Shown here: one piece after another, positions 15,234-22,513 of the stretch
Numbering within the stretch: the stretch's first letter is position 1
How the letters are laid out: each line of letters begins with the position of its first letter
Notes under the pieces: generated by a model
Told to the model about the DNA's origin: nothing
Database searches by the model: none
What the model saw: only the letters and a program-made list of their open reading frames with translations
Translations under genes and position numbers: made by a program
Source: CAZTVF01 sp964616985
GTDB taxonomy: Bacteria; Planctomycetota; Phycisphaerae; SM23-33
Reading direction: 5' to 3'
DNA: 64,000 nucleotides
Assembly: GCA_964616985.1 (NCBI GenBank)
Contig: CAZTVF010000007.1
Coordinates: forward strand, 8,975-72,974

Positions 15234-16040
15234 ATGCGGTATGCACGAATCATCATGATCGCGGCGATTGCGATGGCGGCGATGTCCCTGGCCGCCGGCG
15301 AGGAACCCGCCCCCACGCCGCGCGTACTCACCCAGCCGACCCAGATCAAGAAGCCCGACGGCCTCGACCGCTTCTTGAAGCAGGCCACCACCGCCCCGGC
15401 GGCGACCCCAGCGCCCACAGCCGCCCCCGCCTCCAAGCCCGCCGACGCCGCAACCACCAGCCCCCACCCCTTCGGCAAGGGCGACGACTTCGGCCGCGAG
15501 GACGCCCTGCCCGGCGTCATGCAACTCAGCGACGGCCGCATGCTGCCCGGCTGGCTGTACACCACCCGCGACAAGGACTTCATCCTCTACGTCGTCGGCG
15601 ATGGCACGGGCGGGGCCGACACCGTCGCCAAGCCCGGCGGCTACTGGCGTCGCATCCCCTTCGCGGCCGTGCTGAGCATCACCCCCGTCATCAACGAGGA
15701 GGGGATGGAGCAGGTGTGGCGGTGGCAGGGCATGGGCACGCCCGAGAAGGTCTACACCGGCGAACAGTACCCCACCCGCCGCATGCAGTGGAAGTTCCAC
15801 CTCGCCGACGACACCTACGTGACCGGCGACCTCAAGGGCCAGCCCGTCTGGCTGCAATATAAGGATGTGAAAGTCGGCCCCATCGTCCTGAACGAGACGG
15901 TCAAGGGCGAGATCGGCCAGACGCTCCAGCAGCTGATCTATATCAAACAGATCATCGTCTCGCGGCGTATGATGGATCAAGTGCTCGCCGCGGGAGTGGT
16001 CCCTGCCAAGACGACCCAGCCCGCCAGCGGGCCAAAATGA
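15234..16040 (+). CDS. Secreted hypothetical protein
   Basis: A 268-residue protein that I do not recognise. It starts with a Sec signal peptide (MRYARIIMIAAIAMAAMSLAAG), then a Pro/Ala/Thr-rich linker to about residue 85, then a compact domain with many aromatic residues (LPGWLYTTRDKDFILYVVGD, YWRRIPFAAVLSI, MQWKFHLADDTYVTGDL). The ATG at 15234 begins the signal peptide and lies 9 nt after a perfect TATAAT (15219-15224); there is no ribosome site and no clear -35, so the mRNA may be leaderless. The frame extends 75 nt upstream but that part is not protein-like. Similar short secreted proteins with a proline-rich stalk are common in planctomycete periplasm or envelope. Confidence 0.75.
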   Translation: MRYARIIMIAAIAMAAMSLAAGEEPAPTPRVLTQPTQIKKPDGLDRFLKQATTAPAATPAPTAAPASKPADAATTSPHPFGKGDDFGREDALPGVMQLSDGRMLPGWLYTTRDKDFILYVVGDGTGGADTVAKPGGYWRRIPFAAVLSITPVINEEGMEQVWRWQGMGTPEKVYTGEQYPTRRMQWKFHLADDTYVTGDLKGQPVWLQYKDVKVGPIVLNETVKGEIGQTLQQLIYIKQIIVSRRMMDQVLAAGVVPAKTTQPASGPK

Positions 16041-16183
16041 TTTGCCCGCGGGAGGCATCAGGATTTATCCCTTTCTGCATCGACGATGCATATCTTCATG
16101 CCCTCACGCAGTTAAGACGCAGCCGTCGCGGCCGAATTAAGTAAACTTGGCCCCTCGGCATGTCGAAAAAAAGCGTCACAGGC

Positions 16184-16213
16184 TTGACAAGTCACCCTTC
16201 GGAACCGAATCAT
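16184..16213 (+). promoter_or_regulatory. Candidate promoter of topA
   Basis: A consensus TTGACA (16184-16189) followed after 18 nt by AATCAT (4/6 to -10), 66 nt before topA. The 239-bp gap contains nothing else I can name. Confidence 0.35.
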
Positions 16214-16279
16214 GGGGTGCCTCTGGTTCCCGCCTGGGGCAATCTCGCACCCCTGTCGGGTGGATAGAACAGGTCCTAA

Positions 16280-19039
16280 ATGGCCAAGTCAGCGAAAAAA
16301 TCGAAGAAGCCCGCCGACGGCGAAGAGCCCCTCGAGGCCGCCGCCGAGGAAGCGCTTGATACCTCCGAAGATCTGGAGGCGTCCGAGACCTCCGCGCCCA
16401 CGAATGGCAAGAACCTCGTCGTCGTGGAGTCGCCCGCCAAGGCCAAGACCATCAACCGCTATCTCGGACGTGATTTCATCGTCAAGGCCTCCATGGGCCA
16501 CGTCCGCGACCTGCCGGTCAAGAACATCGGCGTCGACGTCGAGAACAACTTCACCCCGACCTACGAGCCCCTCATCGGCCGCCGAAAGGTCCTGGCCGAG
16601 TTGAAGAAGGCCGCCCGGTCCGCCCCGCAAGTCTTTCTGGCAACCGACTTGGACCGCGAGGGCGAGGCCATTGCCTGGCACCTGGCCGAGAGCCTGCGCA
16701 TCCCCCCCTCGCGCATCCGCCGCGTGGTCTTCAATGAGATCACCGCCACCGCCATCCGCGAGGCCTTCTCGCGCCCGCGCGACCTGGACATGAACAAGGT
16801 CAACGCCCAGCAGGCGCGGCGAATCCTCGACCGCATCGTGGGCTACAAGATCTCGCCGCTGCTGTGGAAGAAGGTTGCCACGGGCCTGTCGGCCGGACGC
16901 GTGCAGTCGGTGGCCGTGCGGCTGATCGTCGACCGCGAACGCGAGATCGAGGCCTTCACCCCCGAGGAATACTGGAAGATCGGCGCGATCTTCACCGCCG
17001 AGCTCGCCGCCGCCGCGGGCCTGTCGGCCGAGTGGACGCGATTCGCCGCCCAGCGGGACGAAAAAGGCAGCGGCCCCACGCTGGTGTCGCAGCAGGAATT
17101 CCTGGCCGCCCACAAGGCGTTCCGCGCCGAGCTGGTGAAGTGGAATGGTAAGAAGTTCGAGCCCGAGAACGAGCAGCAGGCGTTGGAAGTGGTCCGCGGC
17201 CTGGGCCTGGTGATCAAGGAAGTGCAGCACGTCGACGACCCGGCCGGCAAGGGGCCGTCGAAGGTCAAGAGCACGATCGTCACCGAACTGCCCGCCGCAG
17301 GCCCGACGTTCAAGATCGCCAACCTCTCGCAGCGCGACAGCCGCACGCGGCCTTACGCGCCCTTCACCACCGCGGCGCTGCAGCAGGCGGCGGCCGTGCA
17401 GCTGCGGTTTTCCGCCAGCCGCACGATGCGAATCGCCCAGCAGCTGTACGAAGGCATCGACGTGCCGGGCTCCGGCAGCGTGGGCCTGATCACGTACATG
17501 CGAACCGACAGCACGCAGTTGTCGGCCGAGGCCATCGGCCAGGCCCGCGGGCTGATCGAGAAGAAATTCGGCCCGGCCTACCTGCCGGAAAAGCCCATGG
17601 TGTACTCGTCGTCGTCGCGGGCGCAGGAAGCGCACGAGGCCATCCGCGCCACCGACGCCTCGCGCACGCCCGAGAGCATCATGGCCGCCCTCACCGACGA
17701 GCAGTTCAAGCTCTACGAGCTGATCTGGAAGCGATACATCGCCTCCCAGATGAACCCCGCGATCTGGAAGGTCACCGAGGCCGACATCGTCACGCAGGGC
17801 GCCGCCGGCGAGGCCGTGTTCAAGGCCATGGGCCGCCAGCTCGTCTTCGACGGCTTCCTCCGCGTGGTGGGCATGCCCAAGAGCACCGAGCCCCTGCTGC
17901 CCAACCTGCAGCAGGACCAGCCCGTGGCCCCGGTGGAGATCGACCCCAGCCAGCACTTCACCCAGCCGCCGCCGCGATACACCGAGGCGTCGCTGGTCAA
18001 GGCTCTGGAGGCCGAGGGCATCGGCCGCCCCAGCACGTACGCCAGCATCATCCAGACGATCCAGGACCGCCAGTACGCCAAGCTGCTCGAGCGGGCGTTC
18101 CACCCCACCGACCTGGGCGTGGTGGTCACCGACAAGCTGGTCAAGCACTTCCCCACCATCCTCGACATCCGCTTCACCGCCCACATGGAGGACGAACTGG
18201 ACAAGATCGAGGAGCAGTCGCTCGACTGGGTGCAGGTGCTTCGCGAATTTTACGGGCCCTTCGCCGAGGTCCTCAAACGGGCCGGCGAGGAGATGGTGCA
18301 CGCCAAGGCCGAGACGCAGCCCAGCGAATACAGCTGCCACGTCTGCGGCAAGCCCATGGTTTACCGTTTCACGAAGAACGGCCGCTACCTCGCGTGCACG
18401 GGCTACCCCGACTGCAAGACCACCTCGCCGGTCGATGAGAACGGCAAGAAGGTCGAACGCCGCGAGGTGGACACGCCCTGCCCCACGTGCGGCAAGAAGC
18501 TCGTGCTGCGTCGCAGCCGCTTCGGCGTGTTCCTCGGGTGCGGCGACTACCCCACGTGCAAGACGATCGTCCCGTGCGACCCCGACGGCAACCCGCTCAA
18601 GGTGGTGCAGCCCGAGGACGTGAAGGAAATCTGCCCCGAGTGCCAGGCCCCGATGGCCGTCAAGTTCAAGGGCCGCCGCGCGTTCCTGGGCTGCACGCGA
18701 TACCCCGAGTGCAAGGGCATCGGCCAGATCCCCGAGGGCATCCGCATCGCCCTGCCGCCCAAGGAGCCGCCCAAGGACGCGGGCGTGCTGTGCCCCAAGT
18801 GCAGCCGCCCCATGGTCATCCGCGCGGGCAAGCGCGGCGAGTTCATCGCCTGCAGCGGCTTCCCGAAATGCCGCAACGCCATGGACATGAGCAAGCTCGA
18901 CGAACTCAAGGCCGAGCAGCTCGCCAACCCGCCCAAGCCTCGCGCCGAAAAAACAGACAAGAAGAAGCCCAAGGCGAAAAAGGCCGCCAAGGCCGCGACG
19001 CCCCCCGAGGCCGCGAAGACGGACGAGGCCGCGGAGTAA
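16280..19039 (+). CDS. topA: DNA topoisomerase I
   Basis: A 919-residue type IA topoisomerase that relaxes negative supercoils. The Toprim domain begins near residue 45 with VVVESPAKAKTINRYL and has the DLDREGEAIAWHL metal/acid motif. The catalytic tyrosine is Tyr406 in TYMRTDSTQLS. Four C-terminal Topo_C4 zinc ribbons follow from about residue 685, each with a CxxC pair and a second Cys pair (for example CHVCGKP...CTGYPDC). The last 40 residues are a Lys/Ala-rich tail, and the first 40 are acidic and lineage-specific. Length agrees with bacterial TopA carrying several zinc ribbons. It is a single gene with its own promoter region. Confidence 0.97.
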   Translation: MAKSAKKSKKPADGEEPLEAAAEEALDTSEDLEASETSAPTNGKNLVVVESPAKAKTINRYLGRDFIVKASMGHVRDLPVKNIGVDVENNFTPTYEPLIGRRKVLAELKKAARSAPQVFLATDLDREGEAIAWHLAESLRIPPSRIRRVVFNEITATAIREAFSRPRDLDMNKVNAQQARRILDRIVGYKISPLLWKKVATGLSAGRVQSVAVRLIVDREREIEAFTPEEYWKIGAIFTAELAAAAGLSAEWTRFAAQRDEKGSGPTLVSQQEFLAAHKAFRAELVKWNGKKFEPENEQQALEVVRGLGLVIKEVQHVDDPAGKGPSKVKSTIVTELPAAGPTFKIANLSQRDSRTRPYAPFTTAALQQAAAVQLRFSASRTMRIAQQLYEGIDVPGSGSVGLITYMRTDSTQLSAEAIGQARGLIEKKFGPAYLPEKPMVYSSSSRAQEAHEAIRATDASRTPESIMAALTDEQFKLYELIWKRYIASQMNPAIWKVTEADIVTQGAAGEAVFKAMGRQLVFDGFLRVVGMPKSTEPLLPNLQQDQPVAPVEIDPSQHFTQPPPRYTEASLVKALEAEGIGRPSTYASIIQTIQDRQYAKLLERAFHPTDLGVVVTDKLVKHFPTILDIRFTAHMEDELDKIEEQSLDWVQVLREFYGPFAEVLKRAGEEMVHAKAETQPSEYSCHVCGKPMVYRFTKNGRYLACTGYPDCKTTSPVDENGKKVERREVDTPCPTCGKKLVLRRSRFGVFLGCGDYPTCKTIVPCDPDGNPLKVVQPEDVKEICPECQAPMAVKFKGRRAFLGCTRYPECKGIGQIPEGIRIALPPKEPPKDAGVLCPKCSRPMVIRAGKRGEFIACSGFPKCRNAMDMSKLDELKAEQLANPPKPRAEKTDKKKPKAKKAAKAATPPEAAKTDEAAE

Positions 19040-19200
19040 TTCCCAAGGCGAGGGGCTGCACACGCTCCGGTATCCGCCATTGACGCGGCATCGTCCGCGC
19101 CCATCGGCCCGCTTGCGGCTTCGCGCACGGCGGCCGGACCGAGTGGCAACGGCACGCGGCCTACGACCCGGCGGCAAATCAAACCCGCTCGCGAAGAGCT

Positions 19201-19392
19201 CTACTCCTGCTTCTCAATCACATGACAGCGTATCCATCTGCATCGCGAGCACCAAGCCACTGTCCTTGGGCGGCCGCGGGCGTGGCGGCGGATTCCATAC
19301 TTGCCCCACGGCTCGGTGAACCCGCACTTGAGACAGCGAATCTTCCATCCCGGCGCACGGCGCTCCTGGCGATTCTCGTCATTCACAGGCAT
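19201..19392 (-). CDS. Small Cys-rich hypothetical protein (zinc-ribbon-like)
   Basis: A 63-residue basic protein starting at the ATG on the minus strand at 19392, preceded by GGGAGAG at good spacing. It has two CxxC-type pairs (CLKCGF near residue 20 and CSRCRW near residue 49) separated by GKYGIRRHARGR, consistent with a zinc ribbon that could bind nucleic acid. A longer frame to 19665 exists but its first 90 residues look non-coding. The family is not named here; the cysteine pattern and ribosome site are what support a real gene. Confidence 0.55.
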   Translation of the reverse strand: MPVNDENRQERRAPGWKIRCLKCGFTEPWGKYGIRRHARGRPRTVAWCSRCRWIRCHVIEKQE

Positions 19393-19515
19393 GTGTCTCT
19401 CCCGCCCCGCAATATATGACCGCCGGCGGCTGGTGTAAAGAACCGCACGCATCGATCGCCCCCGCCCGATCCCTGCATAAAATGGAGCAGTGAGGAGTAG
19501 CACAGGAGAACACAT

Positions 19516-19695
19516 ATGCTCCGCGAACAATTGCGTAAGGCCCAGCAACCGAAGGAAACCCGGCAACCGCAGTGTGAGCCCGACTCCCTGCACCGCCCCC
19601 TGCCGCCCCAAGGCCGCAAGCCAAAACCCGAAGACTGCACCAGCGGCCCCGGCGCCGAAAGGCACGTCATCAAGGATGATCTCAGGGAGCCTTAG
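19516..19695 (+). CDS. Small hydrophilic hypothetical protein
   Basis: A 59-codon ORF (MLREQLRKAQQPKETRQP...) preceded by an AGGAG ribosome site and a CATAAA-like -10 some 40 nt upstream. It is rich in Pro, Gln, Arg and Lys, with no recognisable domain. It lies in the 790-bp gap between topA and hypE, head-to-head with the small Cys-rich gene. Support is only the ribosome site and the intact frame. Confidence 0.35.
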   Translation: MLREQLRKAQQPKETRQPQCEPDSLHRPLPPQGRKPKPEDCTSGPGAERHVIKDDLREP

Positions 19696-19720
19696 GAAGA
19701 GTGGGACAAGAAACGGTGAG

Positions 19721-19826
19721 GCATGGTCACTTCAGTGACGATGGAACTGTGCAGGCGTTCAGCACCCAGACGATCGCGACGATGGATGATCTAAGCTCTA
19801 TGGTCACTGAAGTGACCATGCCTCAG
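19721..19826 (+). repeat. Inverted pair of GGCATGGTCACTTCAGTGAC repeats
   Basis: GAGGCATGGTCACTTCAGTG at about 19721 is repeated in inverted orientation at about 19801-19826 (GGTCACTGAAGTGACCATGCC), giving a 100-nt cruciform. A third copy lies at 43502. Each unit is itself nearly palindromic (GTCACT/AGTGAC). The pair sits just after the hypE stop and could also act as a terminator. Confidence 0.7.
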
Positions 19827-19831
19827 TTCAA

Positions 19832-20857
19832 TCAACAGATTCGGGGCAGTTCTTCGCCGTAGGGCATTTGGATGATGCGGCGGCCGCCGATGGTGGTGAT
19901 GAGTTCGACGAGGGGGTTGTCGCCGGTGCGGCCGATCGTGCCGATCATGGCGGCCTCGGTCGCGATCTCGAACTTGTGCAGGATCTGCACCGCGCGCTGG
20001 GCGGCCGATGCGGCGACGATCGCGACGAGCTTGCCTTCGTTGGCGGCGGCGAGCAAATCCAGGCCCAGCATCTCCGCCGCGGCGTGCGCGGTGCGGTTGA
20101 CGGGGATGAGTTGCTGCACGATCTCGATGTCTCGCTTCGTCGCCTCCGACACCTCCGCCAGCGTCGCCGCCAGGCCCCCGCGCGTGGGGTCGCGCATGAA
20201 GCGGACGTCGGAACCCAGGTCGGCCAGCAGCGCGTTGGTCAGGCCGCAGATCGGGGCGCAGTCGCTTTCCAGCTCGGCCGCGAAGCTCAGGCCCTCGCGT
20301 TTGCTCATGACGGCCAGGCCGTGCTCGCCCAGGGCGCCGGAGAGGATCACGCAGTCGCCATCCTGTATGCGATCGAAACCGAGGTTCGCCTGCGGCAGCA
20401 TCTCGCCGATTCCGGCCGTGTTGATGATCATGCCGTCGACCGCGCCGCGTTCGACGACCTTGGTGTCGCCCGTGACGACCTCGACGAACACGCCGGCGGC
20501 CGCATTGCCTGCCGTCAGCAGCACGCGGCGCAGCAGTTCGATCTCCAGGCCCTCCTCGAGCACCAGGCCCAGGCTGAGATACTTGGGCACGGCCCCGACG
20601 ACGGACAGATCGTTCACCGTGCCGCAGATGGCGAGCTTGCCGATGTCGCCGCCGGGAAACTCCAGCGGCTTGACGACGTAGCTGTCGGTGGTAAAAGCGA
20701 TGTGGCGGCCGTCGAGCTTGAGCGTGGCCGCATCCTTGAGCCCGCCCGATTTCTGCGTGTTCGCGTCATGCAACGCCGGCAGGATGACCTGGTCGATCAA
20801 CTCCGCCGTCAGCTGCCCCCCGCCGCCATGGGCGAGTTGGATGTGGGTTGTGTCCAT
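19832..20857 (-). CDS. hypE: Hydrogenase maturation protein HypE
   Basis: A 341-residue ATP-dependent dehydratase that turns a C-terminal thiocarboxamide into thiocyanate to supply the CN ligands of [NiFe] hydrogenase. It belongs to the PurM/ThiL/SelD fold: N-terminal AHGGGG with QLTAELI, the DSYVVKPLEFPGGDIGKLAI nucleotide-binding segment, then FMRDPTRGG. The protein ends exactly in PRIC, the invariant C-terminal Cys that receives the carbamoyl group from HypF. AAAGGA precedes the ATG. It is the last gene of hypF-C-D-E; about 160 nt with an inverted repeat separates it from hypD. Confidence 0.96.
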   Translation of the reverse strand: MDTTHIQLAHGGGGQLTAELIDQVILPALHDANTQKSGGLKDAATLKLDGRHIAFTTDSYVVKPLEFPGGDIGKLAICGTVNDLSVVGAVPKYLSLGLVLEEGLEIELLRRVLLTAGNAAAGVFVEVVTGDTKVVERGAVDGMIINTAGIGEMLPQANLGFDRIQDGDCVILSGALGEHGLAVMSKREGLSFAAELESDCAPICGLTNALLADLGSDVRFMRDPTRGGLAATLAEVSEATKRDIEIVQQLIPVNRTAHAAAEMLGLDLLAAANEGKLVAIVAASAAQRAVQILHKFEIATEAAMIGTIGRTGDNPLVELITTIGGRRIIQMPYGEELPRIC

Positions 20858-20900
20858 ATCATTCCTTTTGTCTGCGCTGCAGCGCGATCAGTCTCGTACG

Positions 20901-20979
20901 GGTGGCAATCGTTCGCTTCTTAGCGCTGTTCGCTGCGACACCCACCATCGATAGCGCTAAAAAGCGAGCAGTTGCCACC
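20901..20979. repeat. 79-bp inverted repeat between hypD and hypE
   Basis: Arms of 27 bp, beginning GGTGGCAATCGTTCGCTTCT and ending AGCGCT on the left with the matching inverted arm on the right (about five mismatches), around a 25-nt loop. A related element is at 28906-28966. Confidence 0.65.
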
Positions 20980-21020
20980 GGTCGCCTTATGCGAAGTTCT
21001 CTAACAGCCAATGAAAAGCA

Positions 21021-22097
21021 TCACGTTCCGTACTTGTATGCCGCCGCGCACGCGCCTTCGGAGGAAACCATGCAGGGGCCCAGCGGGTCGCGGGGCGTGC
21101 AGGCGCGGCCGAACATCGGGCAGTCGCGCGGGGCGAGCTGGCCGGTAATCACCAGGCCGCAGCGGCAGCCGGGCATCTCGTAGCTTTCGGCCGCGGGCAG
21201 CTTGAACCGCCGGGCGGCATCATACTCCGCCAGCTCGTCGCGAAGCAGCAGCCCGCTGCCGGGAATGACGCCCACGGCCCGCCAGATGGCGTCGGCCGGC
21301 TGGAACACGTCCTGCAGCATCTTCAGCGCCGTGCGGTTGCCCTCGCGCGAGACGCTGGGGTACACGCTGGCCGACCGGGGCGTGCCCGAGCGAATCTGCC
21401 GCACGATCTCGGCCACCGCATCGACGATCTGCTGCGGATCGAAACCCGCCACCACGCAAGGCCGCTTGTGCTCGTTCACGATCTCTTCGTACACGCCGTA
21501 GCCCAGGATGACGCTCACGTGCCCGGGGCACAGGAAGCCGTCGACGTTGATCTGCGGCATGGCCAGCAGGGCCCGCAGCGCAGGCATGACCAGTTTATGC
21601 GCGGTCAGCACGCTGAAGTTGCGGATGCCCTCGGCCCTGGCTCGCAGGACGGCCAGCGCCGTGCCCGGCGCGGTGGTCTCAAAGCCGACGCCCAGGAAGA
21701 CGACTTCGCGGTCGGGGGTTCGCACGGCGAGGTCCACGGCCTGGTCGACGGAGTAGACGACCTTCACCGTCGCACCGGCGGCGCGGGCCTCGGCCAGGCT
21801 GCCGGAGCGGCCGGGCACGCGGACCATGTCGCCGTAGGTGGCTATGATCGGCGGCGACGCCTGCCCCACGCCGCGGGCCAGTTGCACCGCCTGGTCCACG
21901 TACGATTGGTCGGTCACGCACACCGGGCAACCGGGGCCGCTAATCAGCCGCAGCGACTTGGGCAGCAGCGACTTGAGGCCCGTGCGGGCGATGGCCATCG
22001 TGTGCGTGCCGCAGATCTCCATGATGGTGATCGGGCGGTCGTACGACTTGCAGGCTTCCTGAATCTTCTCACAGTTGAGGGCGATGTGATCGCTCAT
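21021..22097 (-). CDS. hypD: Hydrogenase maturation protein HypD
   Basis: A 358-residue [4Fe-4S] scaffold protein that, with HypC, carries iron while the CN and CO ligands are added. The family motifs are intact: EICGTHTMAIAR (near residue 27), SGPGCPVCVT, GFETTAPGTA, FLCPGHVSVILG, and the C-terminal iron-sulfur Cys cluster (PGCRCG, DCPMFGRAC, PLGPCMVSSEGAC). The ATG at 22097 gives the usual N-terminus; the frame upstream is repeat sequence. A GAAAGAGA site precedes it. It lies downstream of hypC and upstream of hypE. Confidence 0.97.
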   Translation of the reverse strand: MSDHIALNCEKIQEACKSYDRPITIMEICGTHTMAIARTGLKSLLPKSLRLISGPGCPVCVTDQSYVDQAVQLARGVGQASPPIIATYGDMVRVPGRSGSLAEARAAGATVKVVYSVDQAVDLAVRTPDREVVFLGVGFETTAPGTALAVLRARAEGIRNFSVLTAHKLVMPALRALLAMPQINVDGFLCPGHVSVILGYGVYEEIVNEHKRPCVVAGFDPQQIVDAVAEIVRQIRSGTPRSASVYPSVSREGNRTALKMLQDVFQPADAIWRAVGVIPGSGLLLRDELAEYDAARRFKLPAAESYEMPGCRCGLVITGQLAPRDCPMFGRACTPRDPLGPCMVSSEGACAAAYKYGT

Positions 22098-22142
22098 ATT
22101 CTCTTTCGTAGGGCGGGCGGTGTGCCCATCCGTTCGATTGGC

Positions 22143-22172
22143 GGGGTGGCGGCCTCGGAAGGCCGCCACCCC
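22143..22172. repeat. GGGGTGGCGGCCT palindrome, copy in hyp operon
   Basis: A perfect hairpin GGGGTGGCGGCCT...AAGGCCGCCACCCC in the hypC-hypD spacer. Family members are at 30821-30846, 55105-55133 and, as a half-site, 33573-33588. It may attenuate or stabilise the hyp mRNA. Confidence 0.7.
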
Positions 22173-22183
22173 TTGAATGAGCC

Positions 22184-22402
22184 TTACGTCAGCTTCTCCA
22201 GCTCGGCCAGCAGTTCATACGTCTCCTTGGCCTCTTTGGCGTCAAGGGTGGTGATCGCGTAGCCGGCGTGAACGAGGACCCAGTCGCCGACCTTGGCCTC
22301 GGGCACGAGGGTCATGATGACGTTCGTGCGGTTGCCCGCCAGGGCAACGGTCGCCCGCTGGCCTTCCATCTGCTCCACTTGCGCCGGTATAGCCAAACAC
22401 AT
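22184..22402 (-). CDS. hypC: Hydrogenase maturation chaperone HypC
   Basis: A 72-residue chaperone that binds HypD and later the hydrogenase large subunit. The essential N-terminal Cys2 is present in MCLAIPAQV, followed by the small OB-like beta-barrel (VGDWVLVHAGYAI) and the C-terminal EAKETYELLAEL helix usual in the family. The ATG at 22402 is fixed by the required Met-Cys start and a GGAG site. It is located between hypF and hypD. Confidence 0.96.
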   Translation of the reverse strand: MCLAIPAQVEQMEGQRATVALAGNRTNVIMTLVPEAKVGDWVLVHAGYAITTLDAKEAKETYELLAELEKLT

Positions 22403-22513
22403 GTCGGAACTCCGTTCTGGTAGTCGGTAGCCATCGGCCGGGAAAGAAGCCTCGCCCGGTTGTGTCCAATGACCACGTGTTTTTCCTCGCGAGAGACAGA
22501 ATCGGCCGGGTGA

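Noticed and set aside
16289..19177. 962-codon antisense frame over topA
   Set aside because: Shadow frame produced by high GC; topA is complete on the other strand.
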